Below the pieces are notes generated by a model. That model saw only the letters and a list, made by a program, of their open reading frames with translations, was not told the DNA's origin and made no database searches. Positions 32,195 to 40,739 of a DNA stretch of 64,000 nt are shown here, piece after piece. Source of the DNA: SG8-41 sp964521405 (GTDB lineage: Bacteria; Pseudomonadota; Gammaproteobacteria; Burkholderiales; SG8-41); assembly GCA_964521405.1 (NCBI GenBank), contig CAZFRR010000277.1:1-64000 (forward strand). Direction: 5' to 3'. The position numbers and the translations under genes are program-made. Positions within the stretch are counted from its first letter, which is position 1. Each line of letters starts with the position of its first letter.

Positions 32195-33127
32195 ATGGAA
32201 CAGGCAATGAGCCCATTGGTGTTGAAGTTCGGCGGCTACCAGGAGCCCGCCTCCATCCACAACCGGGCCGCCGCTCGTTTCGGCGAACTCATCGTGAAGC
32301 AGCTGGGGGACCGCATCCGGTTCGAGCTGATCGGCAGTGTCCTCAAGCTCGGCCGCAAGTCGGGCGAGCTCGTGCCGATGGTCGAGAGCGGGGAACTCTC
32401 GTTCTGCTACATGTCCACCGTGCGTTTCTCCAAGGCCGCGCCGGATTTGCAGATCCTGGAGCTGCCTTTCGTGGTCAGGGACCGCGCCACCGTGTTCAAG
32501 GCGCTGGACGGTGAATTCGGGCAGTCCGCCGTGCGCAGAATCAACGAAAACACCCCCTGCAGAATCCTGGGTTTCTGGGATAACGGCTTCCGCTATCTCT
32601 CCAACCGGGTGCGGCCGATCCGCAAGCCCGAGGATTGCCGGGGCATCCGCATCCGCACCCAGATGAGCGATCTCCACGGGGAAGTGTTCCGGGCGCTCGA
32701 ATTCGAGCCGATCAAGTGCGACATCAAGGACTTCGTGGAACAGGTCGGCGGCGACCGCTTCCAGGCTCAGGACAATCCCCTCACCAACATCTACAACTTC
32801 GGCGTGCACCACCATCATCGCTACATCACGCTCACCGCGCATTTCTGGGGGGCCAGCGCCTTCGTGTGCAATGCGGCGCAATACCAGGGCTGGCCGGCTG
32901 ACGTGCGCGCCGCGGTGGATGCGGCCGCGAAGGAAGCCACCGCGTACCAGCGGCAGCTTGCCGCGGCGGAAGACGCCGAGATCATGAAAAAGCTCGACCC
33001 CGCGAAGAACGAGGTGATCGAGTTGACCGCTGCCGAGCGCGCCGCGTTCGTGAAAGCCGTCCAGCCGGTGCTAGACAAATACCGCAGGGAGCTTGGACCC
33101 AAGCTGTTTGCTTATTTGGGTGCGTGA
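32195..33127 (+). CDS. TRAP-type DctP substrate-binding protein without signal peptide
   Basis: 310 residues. DctP-family features: LKFGGYQEPASIHNRAAARFGELIVKQLGDRIRFEL, LQILELPFVV, RGIRIRTQMSDLHGEVFRALEFEPI with the carboxylate-binding Arg region, and EVGGDRFQAQDNPLTNIYNFG. It begins with MEQAMSPLVLKFGG, i.e. at the first strand of the mature domain, and has no signal peptide. No DctQ/DctM membrane subunits are adjacent. ATG 32195 arises from the repeat words upstream; ATG 32207 is the alternative. It either serves inside the cell or uses an unrecognised export route. Confidence 0.82.
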   Translation: MEQAMSPLVLKFGGYQEPASIHNRAAARFGELIVKQLGDRIRFELIGSVLKLGRKSGELVPMVESGELSFCYMSTVRFSKAAPDLQILELPFVVRDRATVFKALDGEFGQSAVRRINENTPCRILGFWDNGFRYLSNRVRPIRKPEDCRGIRIRTQMSDLHGEVFRALEFEPIKCDIKDFVEQVGGDRFQAQDNPLTNIYNFGVHHHHRYITLTAHFWGASAFVCNAAQYQGWPADVRAAVDAAAKEATAYQRQLAAAEDAEIMKKLDPAKNEVIELTAAERAAFVKAVQPVLDKYRRELGPKLFAYLGA

Positions 33128-33129
33128 TA

Positions 33130-33167
33130 AATAAATTACCCCGCCGCTTGCGGCGCGGTAATTTATT
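33130..33167. terminator. Bidirectional hairpin containing the stop of Bug receptor 9
   Basis: 18-base arms (left begins AATAAATTACC) with one mismatch close on a TT loop. On the minus strand the TAA stop of Bug receptor 9 lies inside the stem base. It separates convergent DctP and receptor genes. Confidence 0.85.
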
Positions 33168-34134
33168 GCGGCTCCAGCTTCGCCGCCTTCGCAATTTCCG
33201 CCAGCCGCTTGAGTTCTTCCTGGTAGGCCTTGGCCCATATCGCAGGGGCATCACCCTTGGGCTCATAGCCGTTGCTGACGAAATTCTCGCGCACGGCCGG
33301 CACTTGCAACGCCTTGTGGATGGCCTGCTGCAGCCGCGTCACGATCGCCGGCGGGGTCCTGGGCGGGGCAAATACGCCGTGCCAGCCGGCATCGGCGACG
33401 AATCCGGGCAAGGTCTCGCCGATGGTGGGCATGTCCGGCAGCGAAGCCAGACGCTTCTCGCCGGTGAACGCGATGCCCCGCACCCGCCCCGCTTTCACCT
33501 GCGGGATGCCTACCGAGCCGGCGGGGTAATGAATCTGGACTTCGCCGCCCATGACTGCGTTCAACGCCGGGCCGCCGCCCTTGTAGGGCACGTGCAGCAT
33601 GTCCACGCCCGCCTTGAGGGCGAACAGCGCGCCGGCCAGGTGCTGGCCGTTGCCGACGCCCGCGGTGCTGTAGCGTATCTGCCCCGGCTGGCTCTTCGCG
33701 AGCGCGATCACATCCTTCACCGTCTTCGCCGGAAAGGCGGGATGCGCCACCATCAGGTAGCCGGTTCCCAACGCGATGTTGGTGACCGGCAGAAAATCCG
33801 TGCGCAGGTCGAAGGGCAGCTTCTTGACGAGGTACTGGTTGACCGCCAGCCCGAAAGAGGTGGCCATGATGGTATAGCCGTCCGGGGCGGCCTTGGCGAC
33901 GGTATCGGCGCCGACGATGCCGTTCGCGCCGCCGCGGTTGTCGATCACCATCGGCTGTCCCAGGTCTTCCTCGACATAGCGAAACAGCATCCGTGCGAAG
34001 GTGTCCACGTTGCCGCCCGGCGGGAACGGGATGACGATGCGGATCGGCCGGGTCGGATAGGCCTGCCCGCAGGCGGCTCCCGCGGCAGCGACGCCCGCCA
34101 GCGCAATCAATATCGAAGCGATGCAACGACGCAT
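33163..34134 (-). CDS. Bug-family substrate-binding protein (9)
   Basis: 323 residues. The signal peptide ends AAGAACGQ, then AYPTRPIRIVIPFPPGGNVDTFAR. DNRGGANGIVGADTV and PDGYTIMATSF are canonical. AGGAGG seven bases before ATG 34134 fixes the start. It is divergent from MmgE/PrpD protein 2, about 115 bases apart, forming a receptor/enzyme module. Confidence 0.92.
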   Translation of the reverse strand: MRRCIASILIALAGVAAAGAACGQAYPTRPIRIVIPFPPGGNVDTFARMLFRYVEEDLGQPMVIDNRGGANGIVGADTVAKAAPDGYTIMATSFGLAVNQYLVKKLPFDLRTDFLPVTNIALGTGYLMVAHPAFPAKTVKDVIALAKSQPGQIRYSTAGVGNGQHLAGALFALKAGVDMLHVPYKGGGPALNAVMGGEVQIHYPAGSVGIPQVKAGRVRGIAFTGEKRLASLPDMPTIGETLPGFVADAGWHGVFAPPRTPPAIVTRLQQAIHKALQVPAVRENFVSNGYEPKGDAPAIWAKAYQEELKRLAEIAKAAKLEPQ

Positions 34135-34249
34135 GGGCTTCCTCCTCGTTATTATTCCGCTCGATGGTAACGAATTCTGGCAGGCCTGCAAACCCGCCGC
34201 ATTACCGTTAGGATAGCGCACCACGCCCGGATCAATCGAAAGGACCGCA

Positions 34250-35599
34250 ATGAACGGCATCACCCGCACTCTGGCGCGCTACGCGTCAACCTCCCGCTTC
34301 GAAGCAATGCCCGCCGCGGTCAGGCACGAGGGCGTGCGCGCCTTCGTCAACTGGGCCGGCTGCGCGGCCGGGGCTGCGCGGGACGACGGCGTCCAGCTCG
34401 CGCTCGAATTCCTATCGGAATTCAACGGCGAAGCAACCTCCGTCGTGGTGGGCCGCCGCGAGAAACTGGACGCCTTGAATGCCGCCTTCATCAACTCGAT
34501 GAGTTCCGCCGCGCTTTCCTTCAACGACACTCATTTCACTTCCGTGGCCCATCCGACCAGCCCCGTCGCCGCCGCGGCTCTATCGATGGCGCAGCGCCAG
34601 CCGGTCACCGGAGGCGATTTCATCCACGCGCTGATACTCGGCGTGGAGCTCCAGTGCCGCGTCGGCAACATCCTGTCCGTGGCGCCGGCCGAATGCGGGG
34701 TCGGCTTGTCGATGCAAGGCCTGGTGGGCGGCATCGGCGCCGCGGTCGCCGCCGGCAAGATCCTGGGGTTGGATGAGTCCGGCATGGCGACTGCTATCGG
34801 CCACGCCGCCAACCAGTCGGGCGGGCTGCGGGAAGCCCACGCCACGATGGGCAGCTACTACATCACCGGTCACGCTGCGCGCTGCGGCTTGATGGCAGCG
34901 CTGCTCGCTGCGCGCGGCTACACGTGCGCGGACACGATGATCGAAGGTGTGAAGGGCTTCGCAGTGTCCTACGGATCGCGCCCGAACCTTGAAGCCGCCG
35001 TGGACAAGCTGGGGGAGAAATTCGAGATCCTGACGCTCGCCTACAAACCCTACCCTTCCGGATTCGTGGTGCACCCGGTGATCGACGCCTGTCTCGATGC
35101 GGCGAGGAATCATGCCCTCGACGCAAGGAGCATCGAGCGCATCGAGCTGACCGTCAATCCGCTTGCCCTGCAGCTTTGCAACCGGCCCAATCCCGCGGAC
35201 AGCATGCAGGCGCTCGTCAGCTTCCAGCACTGGGCCGCGGTTTCCCTGATTTACCGGGCCGCCGGACTGGCGCAGGTCACCGAGGCCGTCGTGCACGATC
35301 CTGCCGTGGCCGAGCTGCGCCGCAAGGTCGTCGCGACCGTCGATGCCGGGCTCGGGCGGGAGGCGGCGATTGCGCGCATCGTTATGAAAGACGGCCGAAA
35401 GCTGGAAACCGCCGTTGCCCATTGCCGCGGCAGCGTCGGCCGGCCGCTGACCGACGAGGACATCTCCGAGAAGACCCGCGGCCAGTTGCAGATCGCGTTC
35501 CCGGCGGAAGTGGCCGAGAAAATTCTTGCGGAATGCTGGCGCATCGAGGCATGCCCGCGGGTCGACGCGCTGTGCGGACAACTCGCCGGGATGAAATAA
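34250..35599 (+). CDS. MmgE/PrpD family protein (2)
   Basis: 449 residues. Shows VNWAGCAAGAARDDGVQ, SFNDTHFTSVAHPTSPVAAAALSMA (Asn-Asp in place of the usual Asp-Asp before His), ALILGVELQCRVGNIL, GHAANQSGGLREAHATMGSYYITGHAARCG and YKPYPSGFVVHPVIDACLDA. It belongs to a subgroup with NDTH and GHAANQ signatures, distinct from the FELDDIH group further right. The predicted activity is hydration, dehydration or isomerisation of a carboxylic acid in the cytoplasm. AAGGA lies five bases before the ATG. It is divergent from Bug receptor 9. Confidence 0.87.
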   Translation: MNGITRTLARYASTSRFEAMPAAVRHEGVRAFVNWAGCAAGAARDDGVQLALEFLSEFNGEATSVVVGRREKLDALNAAFINSMSSAALSFNDTHFTSVAHPTSPVAAAALSMAQRQPVTGGDFIHALILGVELQCRVGNILSVAPAECGVGLSMQGLVGGIGAAVAAGKILGLDESGMATAIGHAANQSGGLREAHATMGSYYITGHAARCGLMAALLAARGYTCADTMIEGVKGFAVSYGSRPNLEAAVDKLGEKFEILTLAYKPYPSGFVVHPVIDACLDAARNHALDARSIERIELTVNPLALQLCNRPNPADSMQALVSFQHWAAVSLIYRAAGLAQVTEAVVHDPAVAELRRKVVATVDAGLGREAAIARIVMKDGRKLETAVAHCRGSVGRPLTDEDISEKTRGQLQIAFPAEVAEKILAECWRIEACPRVDALCGQLAGMK

Positions 35600-35698
35600 T
35601 TAATGACGCGGACATTAACTGGGACTTGTCCGTGTTATTCAGTGTGATTCCGTGGCTAATGTTGTAACCGGTTCTAGTCAAGACTGCGTTGCCCGACG

Positions 35699-36655
35699 TT
35701 AGCGCTCGGTCGGAAGGCCCGCATCCTTGATGAGCTTGTCGATGCGGCCGATTTCCGCCTGGATCATGGCGGTCAACTCGGCCGGCGAACTCGCCACGAC
35801 CTCGACGCCGCGCCGGTGAAACAGCTCTTTCACATTGGGTTTCGCAAGGGCCGTCATGACCTCCCGGTTCAAGCGCTTGATGATCGCCGCCGGCGTGCGC
35901 GGGGGCGCCAGCATTGCGGTCCCCCCGCCGCTCTCGTAACCGGGAATCGTTGCCGCCACCGGAGGCAGGCCCGGGAAAATGATGGACGGACCGGTGCTGG
36001 TGACCGCAATCGCCCGCAATCGGCCTGCCCGGATGTGTTGTTCCACGCCGCTCGACGTGCCAAATGAAAAATGAACGCGCCCGGCTATCAGGTCGATAAT
36101 GCCCGGCCCGGTGCCCTTGTAAGGGATGCGAACCACGTTGATGCCCGCCATCGACTTGAACAATTCGGTCGCGAGGTGCGATGACGAGCCGGTCGAGGCC
36201 GTCGCGTAATTCAGCTCTCCCGGCTTGGCACGCGCAAGGTCGATGAGATCCCTGACTGTTTTGACCGGCAGCACCGGGTTCACGACCAGCACATTGGGCG
36301 AATTCACCAGCAGCGAAACCGGCGAGAAATCGCGCACCGGATCGTAGGGCGTCTTGCGGAACAGCGGCCCGACCCAGAAGCTGGTGCCGGTGACCAGCAG
36401 CGAATAACCGTCCGGCGTGGCTTTCGAGACGATCTCCCCCGAATACACCCCGGCTCCCCGGTTTTCCACGACGACCGGCTGCCCCAGCGAGGCGGCCAGC
36501 TCCTGCGCCACGACCCGGGCGGCATAATCGGTGCCGCCCCCCGTCTCGGAAGTCACCACGCGTATGGGCTTGACGGGATAGTTTTGCGCCATTGCGGCCG
36601 CCGGCAGGACGGCAATCGCCAGGACGGGCAGCATCATTGAGGGACGGCAAAACAT
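35699..36655 (-). CDS. Bug-family substrate-binding protein (10), TS-loop subgroup
   Basis: 318 residues from ATG 36655, chosen for AAAGG seven bases upstream; longer ATG options at 36670 and 36700 only lengthen the leader. The signal peptide ends PAAAMAQ. The first loop reads RVVTSETGGGTDYAAR, with Thr-Ser replacing Val-Pro, and the second ENRGAGVYSGEIVSK. VTGTSFWVGPLF follows PDGYSLL. It shares these deviations with receptors 11 and 12 and ends in a ...DKLIKDAGLP tail rather than the usual W-x-K-V. It lies downstream of receptor 11 on the same strand. Confidence 0.88.
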   Translation of the reverse strand: MFCRPSMMLPVLAIAVLPAAAMAQNYPVKPIRVVTSETGGGTDYAARVVAQELAASLGQPVVVENRGAGVYSGEIVSKATPDGYSLLVTGTSFWVGPLFRKTPYDPVRDFSPVSLLVNSPNVLVVNPVLPVKTVRDLIDLARAKPGELNYATASTGSSSHLATELFKSMAGINVVRIPYKGTGPGIIDLIAGRVHFSFGTSSGVEQHIRAGRLRAIAVTSTGPSIIFPGLPPVAATIPGYESGGGTAMLAPPRTPAAIIKRLNREVMTALAKPNVKELFHRRGVEVVASSPAELTAMIQAEIGRIDKLIKDAGLPTER

Positions 36656-36670
36656 GTCTTTGCCTTTCAT

Positions 36671-36699
36671 TCCGTGTGCTTCCGTGTGTTTCCGTGGCA
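36671..36699. repeat. Ten-base tandem TTCCGTGTGC x3 (degenerate)
   Basis: Three 9-10-base units (TTCCGTGTGC, TTCCGTGTGT, TTCCGTGGC) lie in the 60-base gap between Bug receptors 11 and 10, right at the leader of the latter. Confidence 0.65.
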
Positions 36700-36715
36700 A
36701 ATAGTTTTTTCCAGG

Positions 36716-37669
36716 TTAATAGTCAGCCCGAATCCCGGCCTGCCTTATCACTTTTTCCATTTTCACCATGTCCGCTTTCATCACGGCCGCGAGCTCGCCC
36801 GGAGTGCTGGCAACGACTTCCATGCCGGCCCTGAAGAGCCTTTCCCTGACCTCGGCATGCTTCAAAACCTTCGCCATCTCCGAATTGATTCGATCAACCA
36901 GTTGCCGCGGCATCCTTGCCGGGCCGAACACGCCGTAGGTGGATACGGATTCGTATCCGGGAATCCCGGCGGAGGCGACCGTGGGCAGGCCCGGCGCCAG
37001 CTCCGTCGGCTCGGCGCTGGCGACCGCCAGTGCCCGCAACCTGCCGGACCGAACATGCGGGTTGACTGAAGCGGCATTGGCAAACATCAACTGCACTTCT
37101 CCGGCAACGAGCGCATTCAGTGCCGGGCCATTGCCCTTGTAAGCCACCCGCACGATGTTGACGCCGGTCATGGCCTTGAAGAGTTCCGCCCCCAGGTGCG
37201 TTGGCGTCCCGGCTGAGCTGGAGCCGTAGTTCAATTCGCCGGGCTTCAATTTTGCCAGGGCGATCAGCTCCTTGATGGATTGCACGGGAAGCGACGAGGT
37301 CACCACCAGCGTATTGGGAGAGGTCGTCGCCAGGATGATGGGGGTGAAATCCTTGATTGGGTCGTACGGCGTATTCGCCTGCAGAAACGGCTGGAGCCAG
37401 AATGCACTGCCATTGAGAAACATCGTGTAGCCGTCGGGCGCGGCCTTGGCAACGATGTCCCCGATCACGATGCCGCTGGGGCGATTGTCCACGATGACCT
37501 GCTTGCCCAGGTTCGCCGTCAACCCTTGGGCGATCGTCCGGGTCGCGAAATCAGTGCCGGCGCCGGCCGCCGAAGTCACCATACGGATCGGCCTGACCGG
37601 GTAGTCCTGCGCCGGCGCGGGGACGGCGAATAGCGACAACAGAAACAAAATCAGCGCGCGTTTCATCAT
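36716..37669 (-). CDS. Bug-family substrate-binding protein (11), TS-loop subgroup, coupled to TcuA-like gene
   Basis: 317 residues. The signal peptide (MMKRALILFLLSLFAVPAPAQ) precedes DYPVRPIRMVTSAAGAGTDFATR. DNRPSGIVIGDIVAK and NGSAFWLQPFL are the subgroup variants. Its ATG overlaps the stop of the TcuA-like gene (ATGATGA), giving translational coupling, so receptor and flavoprotein are made together. This makes a tricarboxylate the leading ligand hypothesis. The long open frame upstream of 37669 is only a shadow within the flavoprotein gene. Confidence 0.9.
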   Translation of the reverse strand: MMKRALILFLLSLFAVPAPAQDYPVRPIRMVTSAAGAGTDFATRTIAQGLTANLGKQVIVDNRPSGIVIGDIVAKAAPDGYTMFLNGSAFWLQPFLQANTPYDPIKDFTPIILATTSPNTLVVTSSLPVQSIKELIALAKLKPGELNYGSSSAGTPTHLGAELFKAMTGVNIVRVAYKGNGPALNALVAGEVQLMFANAASVNPHVRSGRLRALAVASAEPTELAPGLPTVASAGIPGYESVSTYGVFGPARMPRQLVDRINSEMAKVLKHAEVRERLFRAGMEVVASTPGELAAVMKADMVKMEKVIRQAGIRADY

Positions 37670-39162
37670 GTCCGGCCCTTGCCGGACCGGGCCGCGCTTT
37701 CCCCGGCGATGCGTCCGAACACCGTGCCGTTCGTCAATCCGGTCCCGCCCGGATAGTTGAAGTAGAAGATTCCTCCGACCAGTTCGCCAGCCGCGAACAA
37801 TCCCGGGATGGTTTTCTCTTCCATGTCGATCACTTCTGCCCGGGTATTGATCTTCAGCCCGCCGAAGGTAAAGGTGATCCCGCAGGTGACTGCATAGGCC
37901 TCGAATGGAGCCTCGCTGATGGCTTGCGCCCAATTCGACTTGGGAATCTCCAGCCCGCTCGTGCCGCGCCCGTCCTTGATGCTCGCGTTGAATGGCACGT
38001 CGTTTCTCACCGCCTGGTTGAACTGGGCCACCGTTCGCAGGAATTCCGCCGCGTTCACGCCCTCGAGCTTCCCGGCCAGCTCCTCGAGCGTATCGGCCCG
38101 CACCTTGGTTACCCGCTTGATGCGATAGGTGTCGCGCAAGAGCGGCAGCACTTTCGAGTCGAAGATTTGCCACGCGAACTGCCCGGTTTGCGCGAGGATC
38201 ACTTTTCCGTACTTGGCATAGGTAAAATTCCTGAAGTCGGCGCCCTCGTCGAGAAAGCGCCTGCCCTCGGCGTTCACCATGATTCCATAGTTGTAGCTGT
38301 GCTTGCCGAAACCGTCGCCGACCTGGATATCCCCGTACGGCGGGGCGTTGAGGTCCCACCCCACCGCGTGCGCCGAAGACCAGTTGCCAAACGGTTGCGC
38401 GCCGATCTCCAGCGCCATCCGTATGCCATCCCCCGTGTTAAAGCGGGTGCCGCGCACCTTGGCCATTTCCCAACCGGGCCCGAGATAACGCGCGCGCCAT
38501 TCGGCGTTGGCCTGAAAGCCGCCGCAAGCCAGGACCACCGCCGACGACCTCAACTCGGTCGTCCTGCCCCCGATCCTGGCGACGACGCCATGCACGCCGT
38601 CATCGTCGTAAAGCAATTTCTGCGCTGCCGCCTGATAGAAGATATTCACGCCGGCATGGCTTGCCGTGGCGTAGAGGGTGTTGACCAATCCCAGGCCCGC
38701 GCCGGCCACGCCCAGCGTCGAACCGTTCGAAAACTTGAACTTCCCGTTGATATTGGGGGCATGCCGGCCGTAGAGCGGCACGTAACGGATACCCTGCTTG
38801 CGCATCCAGCGGATCGCCTGCTGGCTACCCCGGATCAGCACCTCGGAGAGCTCGGGATCGGTCCGGTACTGGGTGATGCGGTGCAGATCGTCGAAAAATC
38901 GCTCCTCGGTGTAGGTGCCGAAGTCGGTATTGGCGATTTCCTCCCGGGAGAGATCGGGCACCAGGCCGTAGATCACCTCGGGGCTGTCATAGGCGAAGCG
39001 CATGCTCGCGCCCGTGAATGCGCTGTTGCCACCGCGCTCTTCCTCGGGCGCCCGCTCCAGCAAGGCGACGGTTGCGCCATTCTCACGCGCCGATAACGCC
39101 GCACACAGCGCGGCATTGCCACCGCCCACGACGATCGCGTCGTAGCGTCCGTTCTCGCTCAT
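37666..39162 (-). CDS. tcuA: FAD-dependent tricarballylate dehydrogenase-like flavoprotein (TcuA family), copy 1
   Basis: 498 residues of the fumarate reductase/succinate dehydrogenase flavoprotein superfamily. The dinucleotide motif VVGGGNAALCAALSARENG and ERAPEEERGGNSAFTG match the TcuA branch. ACGGFQANAEWRARYLGPGWEMAKVRG, the catalytic-loop region around DEGADFRNFTYAKYG, and the C-terminal GLFAAGELVGGIFYFNYPGGTGLTNGTVFGRIAG are clear. TcuA oxidises tricarballylate to cis-aconitate in Salmonella, with electrons passed to TcuB; no TcuB is in this window. GGAAG precedes the ATG. It is coupled to Bug receptor 11 and divergent from MmgE/PrpD protein 3. Substrate inferred from family only. Confidence 0.83.
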   Translation of the reverse strand: MSENGRYDAIVVGGGNAALCAALSARENGATVALLERAPEEERGGNSAFTGASMRFAYDSPEVIYGLVPDLSREEIANTDFGTYTEERFFDDLHRITQYRTDPELSEVLIRGSQQAIRWMRKQGIRYVPLYGRHAPNINGKFKFSNGSTLGVAGAGLGLVNTLYATASHAGVNIFYQAAAQKLLYDDDGVHGVVARIGGRTTELRSSAVVLACGGFQANAEWRARYLGPGWEMAKVRGTRFNTGDGIRMALEIGAQPFGNWSSAHAVGWDLNAPPYGDIQVGDGFGKHSYNYGIMVNAEGRRFLDEGADFRNFTYAKYGKVILAQTGQFAWQIFDSKVLPLLRDTYRIKRVTKVRADTLEELAGKLEGVNAAEFLRTVAQFNQAVRNDVPFNASIKDGRGTSGLEIPKSNWAQAISEAPFEAYAVTCGITFTFGGLKINTRAEVIDMEEKTIPGLFAAGELVGGIFYFNYPGGTGLTNGTVFGRIAGESAARSGKGRT

Positions 39163-39250
39163 CTACGCGCTTCCACCATTCACGCATTCGCTGGAAATCA
39201 CGCCTTGAAGTATACGTCTCGAGATATCTCTTTTGTCGAAGTTCTGATGG

Positions 39251-39272
39251 ACGGAACCGGATCCGATAATTG
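39251..39272. promoter_or_regulatory. Shared motif GGAACCGGATCCGATAATTG in tcuA/prpD divergent promoter
   Basis: The motif (39253-39272) closely matches GGAACCGGGTCCGATGATTG at 47338-47357 upstream of the second TcuA-like gene, with two differences over 20 bases. GGAACCGGATCC is near-palindromic. Candidate operator. Confidence 0.5.
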
Positions 39273-39340
39273 TCGTTGTGGCCGCCCTTGTGTAGAGTCC
39301 GATTAGCCCGCCAGTAACGAACACTCACCGGACGCCTTTC

Positions 39341-40717
39341 ATGCCCGCGAGCACCCACGTAGAGGCAAACGTCGGACTGATCGCCGATTACGCACACAAG
39401 TTGTGTTTTGGCGACCTGCCCGCCGCGGTCGTGCATCAATGCCGGCGCACGGTCGTCGACACGATTGGCTGCGCGCTCGGCGCGATGGCCGCGGACCCGG
39501 CAAGGATCGCCCGGGACCTGGCGATGCGGGTCGGCTTGCCGTCGGGCGCGCGGATCATCGGGACCGACCACCGCACGCTACCGGAGCTGACGGCGTTCGC
39601 CAACGGGGTCATGGTCAGGTACCTCGATTCGAACGACGCCTATCCCGGAGGCGGCGGCCACCCCAGCGACACGATCTCCGCCATCCTTGCGGTCGCGGAT
39701 GCCAACGGCGCCGATGGGCAGACTGTCGTCACCGCCATCACCCTCGCCTACGAAATCTATTACGCGCTGTGGGCGGCCACCTCCCTGCGCGACAAGGGCA
39801 TGGACAACGTCTTCTACACCACCGTGGCCGGAGCGGTGGGCGCGGCCAAGGTGTTGGGCCTCGACCGCGCCCGGATTGCCGAAACCGTTTCGCTTGCCGT
39901 CGTTCCCAACGTTGCCCTCGACGCAACGCGTTACGGCAACATGTCCATGTGGAAAGGCTGCGCCGGAGGCAACGGCGCACGCAACGGCGTATTCGCCGCG
40001 CTGCTCGCGCAAGCAGGCATGAGCGGCCCTGAAAAACCGTTTTCGGGAAATCATGGGTTGGAAGCACTGGCCGGCCGCTTCACGTTGCAGCCATTTGCGG
40101 AAGGCGGACGCCCGTTTCGCATCACCGAGACCACGCTCAAGTGCTTTGCATCGGAGGGACACTCGCTCTCCCCCATTACCGCGGCCCTGGAGTTGAGCCG
40201 GCAAATCACAGCGGACGACATCCGGGAAGTGACGGTCCACACGTATCGCTTCGCCTGGGACGTGATCGGGAGGGAACCGGAGAAATGGCGCCCGACGACG
40301 CGCGAATCGGCGGACCACAGCATGCCCTACGTCGTTGCGGCGGCCCTGATCGACGGCAGCTTCGGTGATGAAGTCTTCTCTCCCGAGCGGCTGCAGGACG
40401 CCAGGATCCGCAACTTGATGGACAAGATCGCCGTCAGGGAAGACCCCGAGCTGACGCGCCGGTTCACCGAGGGCCAGCTGCCGTGCCGCATCGAAATCGC
40501 CTCCCATGGCGGCGAACGGAAAACCGCATCGACCGACTACCCGCGAGGTCATTACAAGAACCCCATGTCCGACGAGGAGATCGAGAATAAATTCCGCGGC
40601 TACGCGCAGCGACGCCTGCCGGCGGAGCGCATCGGCCCGGCGCTGGCGGCCTTGTGGAAGATCGACGCCGCGAAGAACGTCAACGGGATTTTCGAAGCGC
40701 TGAAGTGCGGCGGATAG
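39341..40717 (+). CDS. MmgE/PrpD family protein (3)
   Basis: 458 residues. Features: ADYAHKLCFGDLPAAVVHQCRRTVVDTIGCALG, MVRYLDSNDAYPGGGGHPSDTISAILAVA, ITLAYEIYYALWAATSLRDKGMDNVFYTTVAGAVGAAKVLGL, SMWKGCAGGNGARNGVFAALLA and FRITETTLKCFASEGHS. The SNDAYPGGGGHPSD block and SMWKG identify the PrpD/2-methylcitrate-dehydratase side of the family more clearly than the other copies do. Divergent from the TcuA-like gene, so both may share control. A step on cis-aconitate or methylcitrate-type acids is a plausible function. Confidence 0.88.
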   Translation: MPASTHVEANVGLIADYAHKLCFGDLPAAVVHQCRRTVVDTIGCALGAMAADPARIARDLAMRVGLPSGARIIGTDHRTLPELTAFANGVMVRYLDSNDAYPGGGGHPSDTISAILAVADANGADGQTVVTAITLAYEIYYALWAATSLRDKGMDNVFYTTVAGAVGAAKVLGLDRARIAETVSLAVVPNVALDATRYGNMSMWKGCAGGNGARNGVFAALLAQAGMSGPEKPFSGNHGLEALAGRFTLQPFAEGGRPFRITETTLKCFASEGHSLSPITAALELSRQITADDIREVTVHTYRFAWDVIGREPEKWRPTTRESADHSMPYVVAAALIDGSFGDEVFSPERLQDARIRNLMDKIAVREDPELTRRFTEGQLPCRIEIASHGGERKTASTDYPRGHYKNPMSDEEIENKFRGYAQRRLPAERIGPALAALWKIDAAKNVNGIFEALKCGG

Positions 40718-40739
40718 CGGCCGCCCGGCGCGAAAAGCG

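Noticed and set aside
36716..38359. A 547-codon frame joining the TcuA-like region to Bug receptor 11
   Set aside because: The upstream part is out of frame with the true flavoprotein gene and is not protein-like; the signal peptide marks the real start at 37669.
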